The notes: a model not told the origin generated them from the sequence alone. 64,000 nt of DNA from Ferrovibrio sp964218355 (GCF_964218355.1 NZ_CAXPMC010000020.1:62001-126000); one strand, 5' to 3'. Shown: positions 7,741 through 17,381, counted from the first letter of the stretch. Numbers and translations: made by a program.

Positions 7741-9070
7741 GGCTGTGGTCGGGAAAAAGGCCATCGGCGTCAGCCTGCCGCCGATGAAGGTCGGCATCGC
7801 CGGGCTGGGCGTGGTCGGTGCCGGCGTGGTGCGCCTGCTGGACCGGCATGCCGACATGCTGGCGGCCCGCATCGGCCGCCCGGTGAAGGTGGTTGCCGTT
7901 TCGGCGCGCGACCGGCGCCGCAAGCGCGACATGCCGAAGGGCAGCTGGCGCTGGTATGCGAAGGCCGAGGAACTGGCCGCCGATCCCGAGGTGGAGGTGG
8001 TGGTCGAACTGATCGGCGGTGCCGACGGCGTCGCCCGCCGGCTGGTCGAGGCCGCGCTGAAGGCCGGCAAGGGGGTGGTCACCGCCAACAAGGCGATGCT
8101 GGCCATGCACGGCGCAAAGCTGGCGGCCCTGGCCGAAAAGCATGATGCGCCGCTGGCTTTCGAGGCGGCGGTGGCCGGCGGCATTCCGATCGTCAAGGCC
8201 CTGCGCGAGGGACTGGCCGGCAACCGCATCGACAGCATCACCGGAATTCTCAACGGCACCTGCAACTACATCCTGACCGAGATGCGCACCACCGGCCGCG
8301 GTTTCGCCGAGGTGCTGGAGGAAGCCCAGAAGCTCGGCTATGCCGAAGCCGATCCCAGCTTCGATATCGACGGCGTCGATGCCGCCCACAAGCTGGCGGT
8401 GCTGACCTCGCTGGCCTTCAACACGGCGGTCGATTTCAGGGCGGTGCATGTCGAGGGCATCCGTCATGTCTCGGCGCTGGACATCTCGTTCGCCCGCGAA
8501 TTCGGCTATCGCATCAAGCTGCTCGCCATCGCCCGGCGGACCCCCAAGGGCATCGAACAGCGCGTGCATCCCTGCATGGTGCCGGCCGACACACCGATTG
8601 CCCATGTGGACGGTGTGTTCAACGCGGTGGCAGCCGAGGGCGACTATGTCGGCCCGGTGCTGTTCGAGGGCCGCGGCGCCGGCAGCAACCCGACCGCCTC
8701 GGCCGTGGTGGCCGATCTTGCCGATCTGGCCGCCGGCCGCCGCGCGCCGGCCTTCGGCGTGCCGGCGGTGAAGCTGCAGCCACTGAAGGCTGCGGCGATG
8801 GCCGATCATGTCGGCCGTTTCTACATCCGGCTGATCGTGCGCGACCAGCCGGGCGTGCTGGCCGATGTCTCCGCCGTGCTGCGCGACCACAAAATCTCGA
8901 TCGAGAGCCTGGTGCAGCGCGGCCGTGCCGAGGGCGACCGCCAGCCGGTGGCGGTGGTCCTGATCAGCCACGAGGCACGCGAGGCCGACATGGCGAGAGC
9001 CCTGCAGCGTATCGCGAAGCTGCGTTCGGTGCTGGAACCGCCGGCGCTGATCCGCATCGAGCAGCTCTGA
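7733..9070 (+). CDS. hom: Homoserine dehydrogenase (445 aa)
   Basis: It reduces aspartate-semialdehyde to homoserine, the branch point to threonine and methionine. The Rossmann motif GIAGLGVVGAG is near residue 21, and the catalytic-domain signature around GILNGTCNYI and the GYAEADP segment follow. A C-terminal ACT domain (about residues 365-445, starting FYIRLIVRDQPG) suggests feedback inhibition by threonine, as in single-function family members. The start overlaps the aminotransferase stop; an internal ATG at 7784 would also give a complete Rossmann domain, so 17 N-terminal residues are uncertain. Confidence 0.95.
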   Translation: MTKAVVGKKAIGVSLPPMKVGIAGLGVVGAGVVRLLDRHADMLAARIGRPVKVVAVSARDRRRKRDMPKGSWRWYAKAEELAADPEVEVVVELIGGADGVARRLVEAALKAGKGVVTANKAMLAMHGAKLAALAEKHDAPLAFEAAVAGGIPIVKALREGLAGNRIDSITGILNGTCNYILTEMRTTGRGFAEVLEEAQKLGYAEADPSFDIDGVDAAHKLAVLTSLAFNTAVDFRAVHVEGIRHVSALDISFAREFGYRIKLLAIARRTPKGIEQRVHPCMVPADTPIAHVDGVFNAVAAEGDYVGPVLFEGRGAGSNPTASAVVADLADLAAGRRAPAFGVPAVKLQPLKAAAMADHVGRFYIRLIVRDQPGVLADVSAVLRDHKISIESLVQRGRAEGDRQPVAVVLISHEAREADMARALQRIAKLRSVLEPPALIRIEQL

Positions 9071-9081
9071 GGGAGGCGTCC

Positions 9082-10089
9082 ATGCCGCCGGCGAAGAAGA
9101 GCGTAGGCACGGCCAAAACCAAACCTGCTGCGCAGACCATCGCGGTGGAGCGCAATCTGACCCTGGAAGCCGTGCGCGTCACCGAGGCCGCGGCCATCGC
9201 CGCCGCCAGGCTGGCCGGGCAGGGCGACGAGATGGCCGCCGACCAGGCCGCCGTCGATGCCATGCGCACGGCGCTGAACGGCCTGAACATCGCCGGCACC
9301 ATCGTGATCGGCGAGGGCGAGCGCGACGAAACGCCGATGCTGTATGTCGGCGAGACGGTGGGCAGCGGCAAGGGGCCGCGCATCGATATCGCGCTGGACC
9401 CGCTGGAAGGCTCGTCGATCACCGCCAAGGGCGGCCACAATGCGCTGACCGTGATCGCCTTTGCGAATGCAGGCTGTTTCCTCAATGCGCCCGATGTCTA
9501 TATGGACAAGATCGCCGTCGGCGGCGGCCTGCCCGAGAATATCGTCGATCTCGATGCCGCGCCGGCCGAGAATCTGCAGAATCTGGCCGCCGCGAAAGGC
9601 GTTGCCGTCGCCGACCTGACCGCCTGCATTCTCGACCGCCCGCGCCATGCCGACCTGATCGGCCAGGTGCGGGCCGCCGGTGCCCGTGTCTCGCTGATTT
9701 CCGACGGCGACATTGCCGGCATCATCGCCACCACCGATCCGGATACCGGCATCGATATCTACATGGGATCGGGCGGCGCCCCGGAAGGCGTGCTGGCGGC
9801 GGCCGCCTTGCGCTGCATCGGCGGCCAGATGCAGGCCCGCCTGATCTTCCGCAGCGAGGACGAGCGTGCCCGTGCCCGCAAGCTCGGCATTGCCGATCTT
9901 GCCCGCAAATACAGCCTGACCGACCTGGCCTCGGGCGACGTGATCTTCGCCGCCACCGGGGTTACCGATGGCGACCTGCTGAAGGGCGTCAAGCGCGTGC
10001 CCGGCGGACATCGCGTGCAGTCGCTGGTGATGCGCTCGCAGACCGGCACCATCCGCCGTATCGAGGCGGTGATCCGGCCGCAGCCGTGA
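9082..10089 (+). CDS. glpX: Class II fructose-1,6-bisphosphatase GlpX (335 aa)
   Basis: GlpX-type FBPase hydrolyses fructose 1,6-bisphosphate in gluconeogenesis, and in autotrophs often sedoheptulose bisphosphate too. The metal and phosphate motifs GEGERDE (about 75-81) and LDPLEGSS are present, and the length is typical. GGGAGG lies upstream of the ATG, 11 bases after hom. The C-terminus overlaps recJ by four bases. The hom-glpX-recJ order is a recurrent alphaproteobacterial arrangement, so the functions need not be related. Confidence 0.95.
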   Translation: MPPAKKSVGTAKTKPAAQTIAVERNLTLEAVRVTEAAAIAAARLAGQGDEMAADQAAVDAMRTALNGLNIAGTIVIGEGERDETPMLYVGETVGSGKGPRIDIALDPLEGSSITAKGGHNALTVIAFANAGCFLNAPDVYMDKIAVGGGLPENIVDLDAAPAENLQNLAAAKGVAVADLTACILDRPRHADLIGQVRAAGARVSLISDGDIAGIIATTDPDTGIDIYMGSGGAPEGVLAAAALRCIGGQMQARLIFRSEDERARARKLGIADLARKYSLTDLASGDVIFAATGVTDGDLLKGVKRVPGGHRVQSLVMRSQTGTIRRIEAVIRPQP

Positions 10090-11894
10090 ATGCCGTGACC
10101 GCCGTCGCGGAGGCCCCCTTTCTCGGCGTTGCCCGCTCGCTGCAGGGCCGGCGCTGGCGCCTGCGCAATGCCGACGAGCGGCTGGCCCTGGCCCTGGCCC
10201 AGCGCGCCGGCCTGCCCGAGGTGCTGGGCCGCGTGCTGGCCGGCCGCGGCGTCGATCCCGACAGCCTCGACGACCACCTCAACCCCAGCCTGCGCCGCCT
10301 GCTGCCCGATCCCTCGCGGTTCCGCGACATGGATGCGGCGGCCGACCGGCTGGCTGCCGCCATCATCGCCGGCGACAGCGTGGCCGTGTTCGGCGACTAT
10401 GATGTGGACGGTGCCACATCCTCCGCCCTGCTGGCCCGTTTCTTCGCATCGCTGGGCCGGCCGCTGCGGGTCTATATCCCCGACCGCCTGAAGGAAGGCT
10501 ACGGCCCCAATGCGCCGGCTTTGCGCGCGCTTGCCGCCGAGGGCGTGAAGCTGGTGATCACGGTCGATTGCGGCACGCTGGCCTTTGCACCGCTGGAAGA
10601 CGCCGCCGCCGCCGGGCTGGAAGTCGTGGTGGTCGACCACCATCTGGCTGAACCGGAACTGCCGCGCGCCGTGGCCGTGATCAACCCGAACCGGCTGGAC
10701 GAGCAGCCGGGCTTCGGCCAGCTTGCCGCCGTGGGCGTCGCCTTCCTGCTGGTGGTGGCGGTCAACCGCCGCCTGCGCGAGCGCGGCTTCTACAATGCAG
10801 ATACCCGCCCGGAACCCGACCTGATGGGCTGGCTCGATCTGGTGGCTTTGGGCACGGTGTGCGATGTCGTGCCGCTGACCGGCGTGAACCGCGCGCTGGT
10901 TGCCCAGGGCATCCGCATCCTGCGCGGGCGCGGCAATGCCGGGCTGGCGGCGCTGGCCGATGCGGCCGGCATGGCCGAGCCGCCGGGCGCCTATCACCTC
11001 GGCTTCCTGATGGGGCCGCGGGTGAATGCCGGCGGCCGGGTGGGGCGCGCCGATCTCGGCACGCGGCTGCTGGCCTGCGACGATCCGCGCGAGGCCGCCG
11101 CCATGGCCGCCGAACTCGACCGCTACAACCGCGAGCGGCAGGAGATCGAGGCCGGCGTGCTGGCCGAGGCGATGGCCGAGCTGGAGCATGTGCCCGACGA
11201 GGCCGCGCTGGCGCTGGTGGCGCGGGCCGGCTGGCATCCCGGCGTGATCGGCATCGTCGCCGCCCGCATCCGCGAGGCGGCCGGCCGACCGAGCTTCGTC
11301 ATCGCGCTCGACGACGAGTCAGGGCTCGGCAAGGGCTCCGGCCGCTCGATCCCCGGCGTCGATCTCGGCGCGGCGGTGGTGGCGGCCGGGCAGGCGGGGC
11401 TGCTGGTCAATGGCGGCGGCCACGCGATGGCGGCGGGCCTGACCGTCGAGGCCGCGAAGCTGAACGAGCTGAAGGCCTTTCTCAACACGCGGCTGGCGGC
11501 GGCGGTGGCGGCGGCCGGCGCCTCGGCCAGCCTCGGCATCGACGGCGCGCTGGGCATCGGCGGCGCCAATGCCGCCCTGTTCGACCAGCTGGAAAAGCTC
11601 GGCCCCTATGGTTCCGGCAATCCCGAGCCGCGGTTCGCCCTGCCGGCGGCCCGCGTCGTCACCGCCGATGTGGTGGGCGAGAAGCATGTGCGCTGCCTGC
11701 TGGCGGCGGCAGATGGCGGCGGCCCGCGCCTGCGCGCCATCGCCTTCCGGTCGCTGGACGGCGAGTTCGGGCCGGCGCTGCTGCAGGCGCGCCAGACCGG
11801 TGCGCCCCTGCACCTGGCCGGCCATCTGCGCGCCGATCACTGGCGCGGCGAGCGCCGGGTGCAGTTCGTGCTGGAGGATGCCGCGCGGCCCTGA
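10086..11894 (+). CDS. recJ: Single-stranded-DNA-specific exonuclease RecJ (602 aa)
   Basis: RecJ degrades single-stranded DNA 5' to 3' in RecF-pathway recombination and mismatch repair. The DHH phosphoesterase motifs are intact: DYDVDGAT at 104-111 and DHH at 184-186. The DHHA1 domain contains the late GGGHAMAAG motif, and a C-terminal OB-like domain follows. The GTG start at 10086 overlaps the glpX stop; the ATG four bases later is out of frame, so GTG is the only reasonable start. Length is close to the usual 570-600. Confidence 0.95.
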   Translation: MNAVTAVAEAPFLGVARSLQGRRWRLRNADERLALALAQRAGLPEVLGRVLAGRGVDPDSLDDHLNPSLRRLLPDPSRFRDMDAAADRLAAAIIAGDSVAVFGDYDVDGATSSALLARFFASLGRPLRVYIPDRLKEGYGPNAPALRALAAEGVKLVITVDCGTLAFAPLEDAAAAGLEVVVVDHHLAEPELPRAVAVINPNRLDEQPGFGQLAAVGVAFLLVVAVNRRLRERGFYNADTRPEPDLMGWLDLVALGTVCDVVPLTGVNRALVAQGIRILRGRGNAGLAALADAAGMAEPPGAYHLGFLMGPRVNAGGRVGRADLGTRLLACDDPREAAAMAAELDRYNRERQEIEAGVLAEAMAELEHVPDEAALALVARAGWHPGVIGIVAARIREAAGRPSFVIALDDESGLGKGSGRSIPGVDLGAAVVAAGQAGLLVNGGGHAMAAGLTVEAAKLNELKAFLNTRLAAAVAAAGASASLGIDGALGIGGANAALFDQLEKLGPYGSGNPEPRFALPAARVVTADVVGEKHVRCLLAAADGGGPRLRAIAFRSLDGEFGPALLQARQTGAPLHLAGHLRADHWRGERRVQFVLEDAARP

Positions 11895-11911
11895 CCGGCG
11901 GCGTTCAGGGC
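11888..11911. terminator. Hairpin spanning two convergent stop codons
   Basis: GCCCTGA (11888-11894) and TCAGGGC (11905-11911) are perfect complements around a ten-base loop. The left arm contains the recJ stop and the right arm contains the stop of the convergent transporter gene. It has no T-tract on either side, so it could be a weak bidirectional terminator or simply reflect the two overlapping stop contexts. Confidence 0.4.
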
Positions 11912-12825
11912 GCCGGGCTGCCCGGCGGGTCGGCCGGCGGCAGCACCCGGCCGCGCACCCGCTCGCGGTGCAGCACATACAGCCCGCTCGCGACGATCAG
12001 CAGGATGCCGGCGGTGGCCATCTCGTTGGGCACGTCGCCCCAGACCAGCCAGCCGATCAGCAGCGCCCACAGCAGGCCGGTATAGCGCAGCGGCACGATC
12101 ACCGGCACTTCCGCATGGCGGAAGGCATCCACCACCAGCAGGTAGCCGGCGGCGATGAACACCGCGGCGATGCCCAGCAGCAGCAGTTCGTACCAGCCCA
12201 TCGGCACCCAGCCTTCCACCGTCGCCGCCGCCGACGTGACCGCGGCCATCATGCCGACATTGGTGAGGATGACGATCAGCGATGGCACGCCCGGCGCGAT
12301 GGCGCGGGTGACCAGGTCGCGCACCACCAGGCAGCAGACCGCGGCGACGGCAACCAGCGAATAGGCATTGAAGCTTTCGGCGCGCGGCTGCACCACCAGC
12401 AGCACGCCGATGAAGCCGGCCACCACCGCGCTCCAGCGCCGCCAGCCGACCGGCTCGCGCAGCAGCAAAGCCACCGTGGCGGTCATCATCAGCGGCGAGG
12501 CCATGTTGATGGCCATCATGTTGCCGATCGGCATCTGGAACAGGGCGAACATGTAGAGATAGCTGCCGAACAGGTCGGCCAGGCTGCGCATCAGCACGCC
12601 GCGGTCCAGCGCACCGGCAATCTGCCGGGTGGCGCCGGTGGCATGGGCGGCAGCCAGGATCAGCAGCAGGGCGATGCCGCCGCGCACCGCCATCACCTGG
12701 CTGGTCGGCACCGTGGCGAAGACCAGCTTGCACAGGGCCTCGTTGACCACGAACAGGATGATGCCGAGCGACATGGCGAGGATGCCGCGGCGGTTGCCGG
12801 ACCCGAAGATCCGCTCGTAAAGCAT
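11905..12825 (-). CDS. EamA/DMT-family permease (about 306 aa)
   Basis: The protein has about ten hydrophobic segments arranged as two EamA halves; the conserved middle of the second half reads VIVPLRYTGLLWALL. DMT permeases of this type export metabolites such as amino acids or act as drug/metabolite transporters; the substrate is unknown. The start is placed at MLYERIFG (12825), because upstream codons in the open frame lack membrane-protein character and overlap the cupin gene. No strong Shine-Dalgarno is visible. It follows the cupin gene on the same strand by 55 bases. Confidence 0.82.
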   Translation of the reverse strand: MLYERIFGSGNRRGILAMSLGIILFVVNEALCKLVFATVPTSQVMAVRGGIALLLILAAAHATGATRQIAGALDRGVLMRSLADLFGSYLYMFALFQMPIGNMMAINMASPLMMTATVALLLREPVGWRRWSAVVAGFIGVLLVVQPRAESFNAYSLVAVAAVCCLVVRDLVTRAIAPGVPSLIVILTNVGMMAAVTSAAATVEGWVPMGWYELLLLGIAAVFIAAGYLLVVDAFRHAEVPVIVPLRYTGLLWALLIGWLVWGDVPNEMATAGILLIVASGLYVLHRERVRGRVLPPADPPGSPAP

Positions 12826-12880
12826 GATGGTACCGGACTGGAGAGGGAGGGGGCAGAAAGCAGAGAACAGAGGGCGGGCG

Positions 12881-13390
12881 TTAAGCCTTCCCGCCGGCAT
12901 CGGGCGCCGCGTGGATCGGGTCGACCCAGAACACGGATTCAGGCTTTTCCACCGGCTCGATGTCGAGATTCACCACCACCGGGTCCTGGCCGGAGCGCAC
13001 CAGCACGCATTCCAGCGTCTCGTCGGTGCTGGCATTGATTTCCTGGTGCGGCACATAGGGCGGCACGAAGATGAAATCCCCCGGCCCGGCCTCGGCGGTG
13101 AATTCGAGCGCGTTGCCCCAGCGCATCCGCGCCCTGCCTTTCACCACGTAGATCACGCTTTCGAGGTCGCCATGGTGATGGGCGCCGGTCTTGGCGTCGG
13201 GGTGGATATGCACGGTGCCGGCCCAGATCTTCTGGGCGCCGGCGCGGGCGAAGTTGATCGCCGTGGCGCGGTTCATGCCGGCGGTCTTGCCGGCGCTGGT
13301 CGGGTCCAGCCTGTCGGCCGGGATCACCTGCACGCCGTCATGCTTCCAGTCGGTGGAATGCGGGTGATCGGCGGCGTGATCGTGACCCAT
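12881..13390 (-). CDS. Cupin domain protein (169 aa)
   Basis: A single-domain cupin with both metal-binding motifs: GAHHHGDLES followed by a Gly-rich turn, and PPYVPHQEI in the second motif. This histidine pattern normally binds Fe, Mn or Zn, and family members are isomerases, dioxygenases or ligand sensors. AGGAG sits eight bases before the ATG at 13390, which settles the start although the frame is open for 70 codons further upstream. The substrate is unknown. The His-rich N-terminus (MGHDHAADHPH) may add metal affinity. Confidence 0.85.
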   Translation of the reverse strand: MGHDHAADHPHSTDWKHDGVQVIPADRLDPTSAGKTAGMNRATAINFARAGAQKIWAGTVHIHPDAKTGAHHHGDLESVIYVVKGRARMRWGNALEFTAEAGPGDFIFVPPYVPHQEINASTDETLECVLVRSGQDPVVVNLDIEPVEKPESVFWVDPIHAAPDAGGKA

Positions 13391-13592
13391 GACTCGGCTC
13401 CTGCGATGCTGAAAGCCGGATGGTAGGCAGCCGCCCCCGCCGGGGCAAGGGGCGCGGGCCCGGCAATGGCGGCTAACCCCCGGATTCCATTGACCTGTGC
13501 CGTTTCCGGCCGCCGCGCCGAAGCGCTTGATTTGTGGGGCGGAACCCGGTACACAGCCCTCCGCCGCGCGGTTTCTGCCGCGCCGCCAGGCC

Positions 13593-13668
13593 GACCCCAT
13601 CGTCTAGAGGCCTAGGACGTCACCCTTTCACGGTGAAGACACGGGTTCGACTCCCGTTGGGGTCGCCA
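13593..13668 (+). tRNA. tRNA-Glu (UUC)
   Basis: The cloverleaf folds cleanly: acceptor arms GACCCCA (13593-13599) and TGGGGTC (13658-13664) pair over seven bases, the anticodon stem is TCACC/GGTGA, and the loop CTTTCAC carries anticodon TTC at 13627-13629. The T-arm has GGTTCGA. The discriminator G and an encoded CCA end at 13668. The flanking DNA holds no integrase and no repeat of the 3' end, so there is no sign of an integrated element here. Confidence 0.97.
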
Positions 13669-13974
13669 GCTTCCAGGCCAGCGACAGCACAGACCAGACG
13701 CACAGCCGATGCCCGCTGTGCATGAATGCGCGCGCATGGCCGCGCGATTGCAACTCCGGTTTTATGACATTTGCCGAAACGGCACAGAAAACGCATGGCG
13801 CCATGCGCTGCGGGCCAGTTTTGTATTGACCCGCTTTCTTTTGTCATAATGTAATATCGATATAACAAAAGCGGAAAGATCGATGCGCCCCGTAGCCTGC
13901 AGCCCGACATTCCTTTGCGCATCCCGGCCCGTCTGTGCATCCCGGCCGGGTCCGGCTGCAAAGGCGCGGCAGTC
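13669..13974. promoter_or_regulatory. AT-rich leader with promoter and palindrome before the ABC operon
   Basis: This 306-base stretch has no gene. A TTGACC element at 13826-13831 is followed, after an AT-rich spacer, by TAATGT (15-base spacing), a plausible sigma-70-type promoter. A perfect ten-base palindrome ATATCGATAT lies at 13854-13863, flanked by TTGT and ACAA, and could be an operator for the downstream transporter operon. The region is far more AT-rich than the surrounding genes. Confidence 0.5.
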
Positions 13975-14748
13975 ATGATCGCGGTCCGGGGCGCCGCCAA
14001 GATTTTCGTCGCGCGCGGCGCCGAGGTGCCGGCGCTGCTGCCCACCGATCTCGACATCCCGTCCGGCCGCTTCGTGTCCTTCGTCGGGCCGAGCGGCTGC
14101 GGCAAGTCCACCCTGCTGAACATGATCGCCGGCATCGTCGCGCCCTCCTATGGCGAGATCGAGCATGACGGCGCCGTCGTTTCGGGAATCAACCGGAATG
14201 TCGGCTACATGACCCAGGCCGACAGCCTGCTGCCCTGGCGCAGCGCCGAGGAGAATGTGTCGCTGCCGCTGATCCTGCGCGGCTGGCCGCGCGACAGGAT
14301 CGCCGCCCGCGTCGACAGCATGCTGGCGATGGTGGGGCTGACCAAGTTCCGCCGGCATTTCCCCGCCGAGCTGTCGGGCGGTATGCGCAAGCGCGTCGCG
14401 CTGGCCCAGGTTCTGGCCTACGACCCCGGCACCCTGCTGATGGACGAGCCCTTCGGCGCGCTGGATGCCCAGCTCAAGCTGGTGATGCAGAACGAGCTGG
14501 CCCGCATCTGGGACGATACCCGCAAGACCATCGTCTTCGTCACCCATGACCTGGCCGAGGCGATCGCGCTGTCCGACGAGGTGGTGATTTTCAGCGGCCG
14601 GCCGGGCCGCATCAAGTCGGTGCGCAAGATCGACCTGCCGCGGCCGCGCGACGTGTTCCGGCTGCAGTTCGATCCGGCCTTCCGCGCCCTCTACAACGAG
14701 CTGTGGGACGCACTCGCCCCGGAGATCGGCGCGGAGGCCCGGGCATGA
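13975..14748 (+). CDS. ABC transporter ATP-binding protein, NitT/TauT (SsuB/TauB) type (257 aa)
   Basis: This is the ATPase of an importer. Walker A GPSGCGKST is at 38-46, Q-loop Gln at 81, signature LSGGM at 133-137, Walker B TLLMDEP at 153-159 and the H-loop His at 191 (VTHD). All catalytic residues are present. Relatives drive uptake of nitrate, sulfonates, taurine or pyrimidine-like organic molecules. The start at 13975 is preferred over an upstream TTG; AAAGG lies about 12 bases before it. It overlaps the permease gene by four bases. Confidence 0.93.
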   Translation: MIAVRGAAKIFVARGAEVPALLPTDLDIPSGRFVSFVGPSGCGKSTLLNMIAGIVAPSYGEIEHDGAVVSGINRNVGYMTQADSLLPWRSAEENVSLPLILRGWPRDRIAARVDSMLAMVGLTKFRRHFPAELSGGMRKRVALAQVLAYDPGTLLMDEPFGALDAQLKLVMQNELARIWDDTRKTIVFVTHDLAEAIALSDEVVIFSGRPGRIKSVRKIDLPRPRDVFRLQFDPAFRALYNELWDALAPEIGAEARA

Positions 14749-15617
14749 ACGACAATGCCGTCGACACCCGCCGCGCGGCCGCCGCGGCCGCCGATATCGA
14801 GCGCACGCCCGGCCATGTGGTGCCGGGCCAGTTCCTGCGCGCCGCCGAGCGGGCCGAGCGCAACCGCCGCTGGAGCATCCGCGTCGGCCAGGTCGCCATC
14901 GGCATCCTCGTGCTGGCCTTGTGGCAGGGCGTTTCGGGCTGGCTGATCGATCCGTTCTTCATCTCGTCGCCGGCCGATGTGGCGGTGCGCCTGTGGTCGT
15001 GGACCATGAACGGCACCCTGGCCGGCGCCTTCGCCTATACCATGCAGGCGATGATCCTCGGTTTCGTGCTGGGCAGCCTCAGCGGTTTCACCGCCGGCTT
15101 CCTGCTCGGGCGGTCGGACCTGCTGGCGCGGATCTGCGACCCCTATATCACGGCGATCTACTGCCTGCCGAAGATCGCGCTGGCGCCGCTGATGATCATG
15201 TGGTTCGGCATCGGCATCGAAAGCAAGATCGCGATGGCGGCGCTGATCGTCTTCTTCCTGGTCTTCCTCAACACCTTCGCCGGCGTGCGCGATGTCAGCG
15301 CCATCCACCTGAACACCGCGCGGATCATGGGCGCCAATGGCTGGCAGCTGCTGCGCTACGTGATCTTCCCGTCGGCGGCGGCCTGGGTGCTGACCGGCCT
15401 CAAGGTCTCGGTGCCCTATGCGCTGATCGGCGCGGTGGTCGGCGAGCTGATCTCGTCCAATCGCGGCATCGGCTTCCTGATCGGCCAGGCCTCCGGCCTG
15501 TTCGACACCGCCGGCGTGTTTGCCGGCCTGGTGGTGCTGGCGGTGACCGGCATCGTGCTGAATGCCGGCCTGAAGATGCTGGAACGCCACCTGCTGCGCT
15601 GGCGCGACGGGGCATGA
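14745..15617 (+). CDS. ABC transporter permease, NitT/TauT type (290 aa)
   Basis: An integral membrane BPD_transp_1 permease with about six transmembrane helices. The conserved EAA-type cytoplasmic loop, which docks on the ATPase, lies around IMGANGWQLLRYVIFPSAA. The first 45 residues are cytoplasmic, Ala- and Arg-rich. The ATGA overlap with the ATPase gene fixes the start at 14745. With the ATPase and the binding protein at 17424 it forms a complete importer, interrupted only by an amidohydrolase gene. Confidence 0.93.
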   Translation: MNDNAVDTRRAAAAAADIERTPGHVVPGQFLRAAERAERNRRWSIRVGQVAIGILVLALWQGVSGWLIDPFFISSPADVAVRLWSWTMNGTLAGAFAYTMQAMILGFVLGSLSGFTAGFLLGRSDLLARICDPYITAIYCLPKIALAPLMIMWFGIGIESKIAMAALIVFFLVFLNTFAGVRDVSAIHLNTARIMGANGWQLLRYVIFPSAAAWVLTGLKVSVPYALIGAVVGELISSNRGIGFLIGQASGLFDTAGVFAGLVVLAVTGIVLNAGLKMLERHLLRWRDGA

Positions 15618-15656
15618 GGCAGCGGACAGGATACGGAAAGGCGGAACGGAACGGCC

Positions 15657-17381
15657 ATGGCTTATGATCTGAAGATTACCGGCGGCACCATCGTGGACGG
15701 CAGCGGCGCGCCGGGCTATCGCGGCGATGTCGGCATCCGCGACGGCCGCATCGTCGCCCTGGGCGATGCGCCGGATGCGGCGACGCGCAGCATCGATGCC
15801 GGCGGGCTGACCGTGGCGCCGGGCTTCGTCGACATCCACACCCATTACGACGCCCAGGTCTTCTGGGACCCGATGCTGACCATCTCGCCCTGGCATGGCG
15901 TGACCAGCGTGGTGATGGGCAGCTGCGGTTTCGGCATCGCGCCGACCCGGCCGAAGGATCGCGGCCTGATCCTGCGCACGCTGGAGCGGGTCGAGGCGAT
16001 GCCGCTGACCGCGCTGGAAGCGGCGCTGGGCGACGACTGGCCGTTCGAGAGCTTTCCGGAATATCTCGGCGCGCTGGAACAGCGCGGCACGGCGATCAAT
16101 GTCGGCGTGATGATCGGCCATACGCCCACGCGGCTGTATGTGATGGGCGAGGCCGCGGTCGAGCGGGCCGCCACCGAGGACGAGATCCGGCAGATGCAGG
16201 ATATCGTGCGCGACGGCATGAAGGCCGGCGCCATCGCCTTCGCCACCTCGGTCTCGCCGATCCATATCGGCTTCGACGGCAAGCCGATCCCGAGCCGGCT
16301 GGCCGGGATCGACGAGCTGCGCGCGCTGGCCCGCGCGGTCGGCGATGTCGGCCGCGGCGTGATCCACTATAACGGCGCCCGCGAGCCGCTGTTCGACCAG
16401 TATCTGGCCATGCATGAGGAAAGCGGCCGTCCGGTCTGCTGGACCGCGCTGCTGGCCGGCCAGCTCGGGCCGGGCCGCCACCGCGAAAGCCTGCAGCGCA
16501 CCCGCGACCTGCTGGCCGCCGGCAAGCCGATCTATCCGCAGGTGGCCTGCCGCCCCATCGTCAGCGAATTCGATTTCCGCTCGCCGGTGGTGTTCGACAC
16601 CTGGAGCCTGTTCCGCCCGGTGCGGCTGGCGAAGGGCGAGGCCGAGCTGTTGGCGATCTACCGCGACCCCGGCTTCCGCCGGGATTTCCGCGAGGAGGTG
16701 GCCGGCCGCGGCGGTCGCGACGGCGATTTCTCCGGCGGCCGCGACGAGGGCGAGATGCGCCGGGCCTCGTGGCGGCTGACCGAGATCAGCTATTGCGAGC
16801 CGCATCCGGAGCTGGTCGGCCGCAGGGTGGAAGAGGTGGCCGCCGAACGGGGACTGCCGCCGACCGACCTGATCCTCGACCTGGCGGTGGAAAGCAACCT
16901 GCGCACCCGTTTCCGCATGCCGCTGGTCAATTTCCAGGAAGACGAAGTGCAGGAACTGCTCAGCGACCCCAATACCGTGGTCGGGCTGGGCGATGGCGGC
17001 GCGCATCTCTCGCAGCTCTGCGATGCCTGCTATGCCACCCATCTGCTGGGCTACTGGGTGCGCGAGAAGGGCGCCTTCAGCCTGGAGCAGGGCGTGCACA
17101 TGCTGACCGGGCGCACGGCGGAGATTTTCGGCATCGCCGATCGCGGCCTGCTGAAGACCGGCCGGCCGGCCGATGTGGTGGTGTTCGATCCGGCCACCGT
17201 GGGCGCCGGCCCGCTGGAGCGGGTCTACGACCTGCCGGCCGGTGCCGACCGCCTGATCTCGCGGCCATCGGGCATCCATACCGTGGTGGTGAACGGCACC
17301 GTGCTGCCGCCGCCGGGCGAACCGATGCCGGCCGGCACGAAGCTGCCCGGCCAGGTGCTGCGCAGCGCCGCCGCCGGCTGA
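15657..17381 (+). CDS. D-aminoacylase / N-acyl-D-amino-acid deacylase-like amidohydrolase (574 aa)
   Basis: This is an amidohydrolase family 3 enzyme. It begins with the N-terminal beta-sandwich strand DLKITGGTIVDGSG. The metal ligands His61 and His63 follow in FVDIHTHYDA, and a late GLGDGGAHLS segment supplies the catalytic Asp region. Family members hydrolyse N-acyl-D-amino acids, dihydropyrimidines or related cyclic amides. It lies between the permease and binding-protein genes of an importer, so it probably processes the imported amide or N-acyl compound. Export is unlikely, as no signal peptide is present. The exact substrate cannot be told. Confidence 0.85.
   Translation: MAYDLKITGGTIVDGSGAPGYRGDVGIRDGRIVALGDAPDAATRSIDAGGLTVAPGFVDIHTHYDAQVFWDPMLTISPWHGVTSVVMGSCGFGIAPTRPKDRGLILRTLERVEAMPLTALEAALGDDWPFESFPEYLGALEQRGTAINVGVMIGHTPTRLYVMGEAAVERAATEDEIRQMQDIVRDGMKAGAIAFATSVSPIHIGFDGKPIPSRLAGIDELRALARAVGDVGRGVIHYNGAREPLFDQYLAMHEESGRPVCWTALLAGQLGPGRHRESLQRTRDLLAAGKPIYPQVACRPIVSEFDFRSPVVFDTWSLFRPVRLAKGEAELLAIYRDPGFRRDFREEVAGRGGRDGDFSGGRDEGEMRRASWRLTEISYCEPHPELVGRRVEEVAAERGLPPTDLILDLAVESNLRTRFRMPLVNFQEDEVQELLSDPNTVVGLGDGGAHLSQLCDACYATHLLGYWVREKGAFSLEQGVHMLTGRTAEIFGIADRGLLKTGRPADVVVFDPATVGAGPLERVYDLPAGADRLISRPSGIHTVVVNGTVLPPPGEPMPAGTKLPGQVLRSAAAG

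Noticed and set aside
13593..13668. tRNA-Glu as an integration site.
   Set aside because: The 3' end is not repeated downstream and no integrase gene follows.
13832..13868. Strong sigma-70 promoter with 17-base spacing.
   Set aside because: The best -10 candidate gives 15-base spacing, so only a tentative promoter region was listed.
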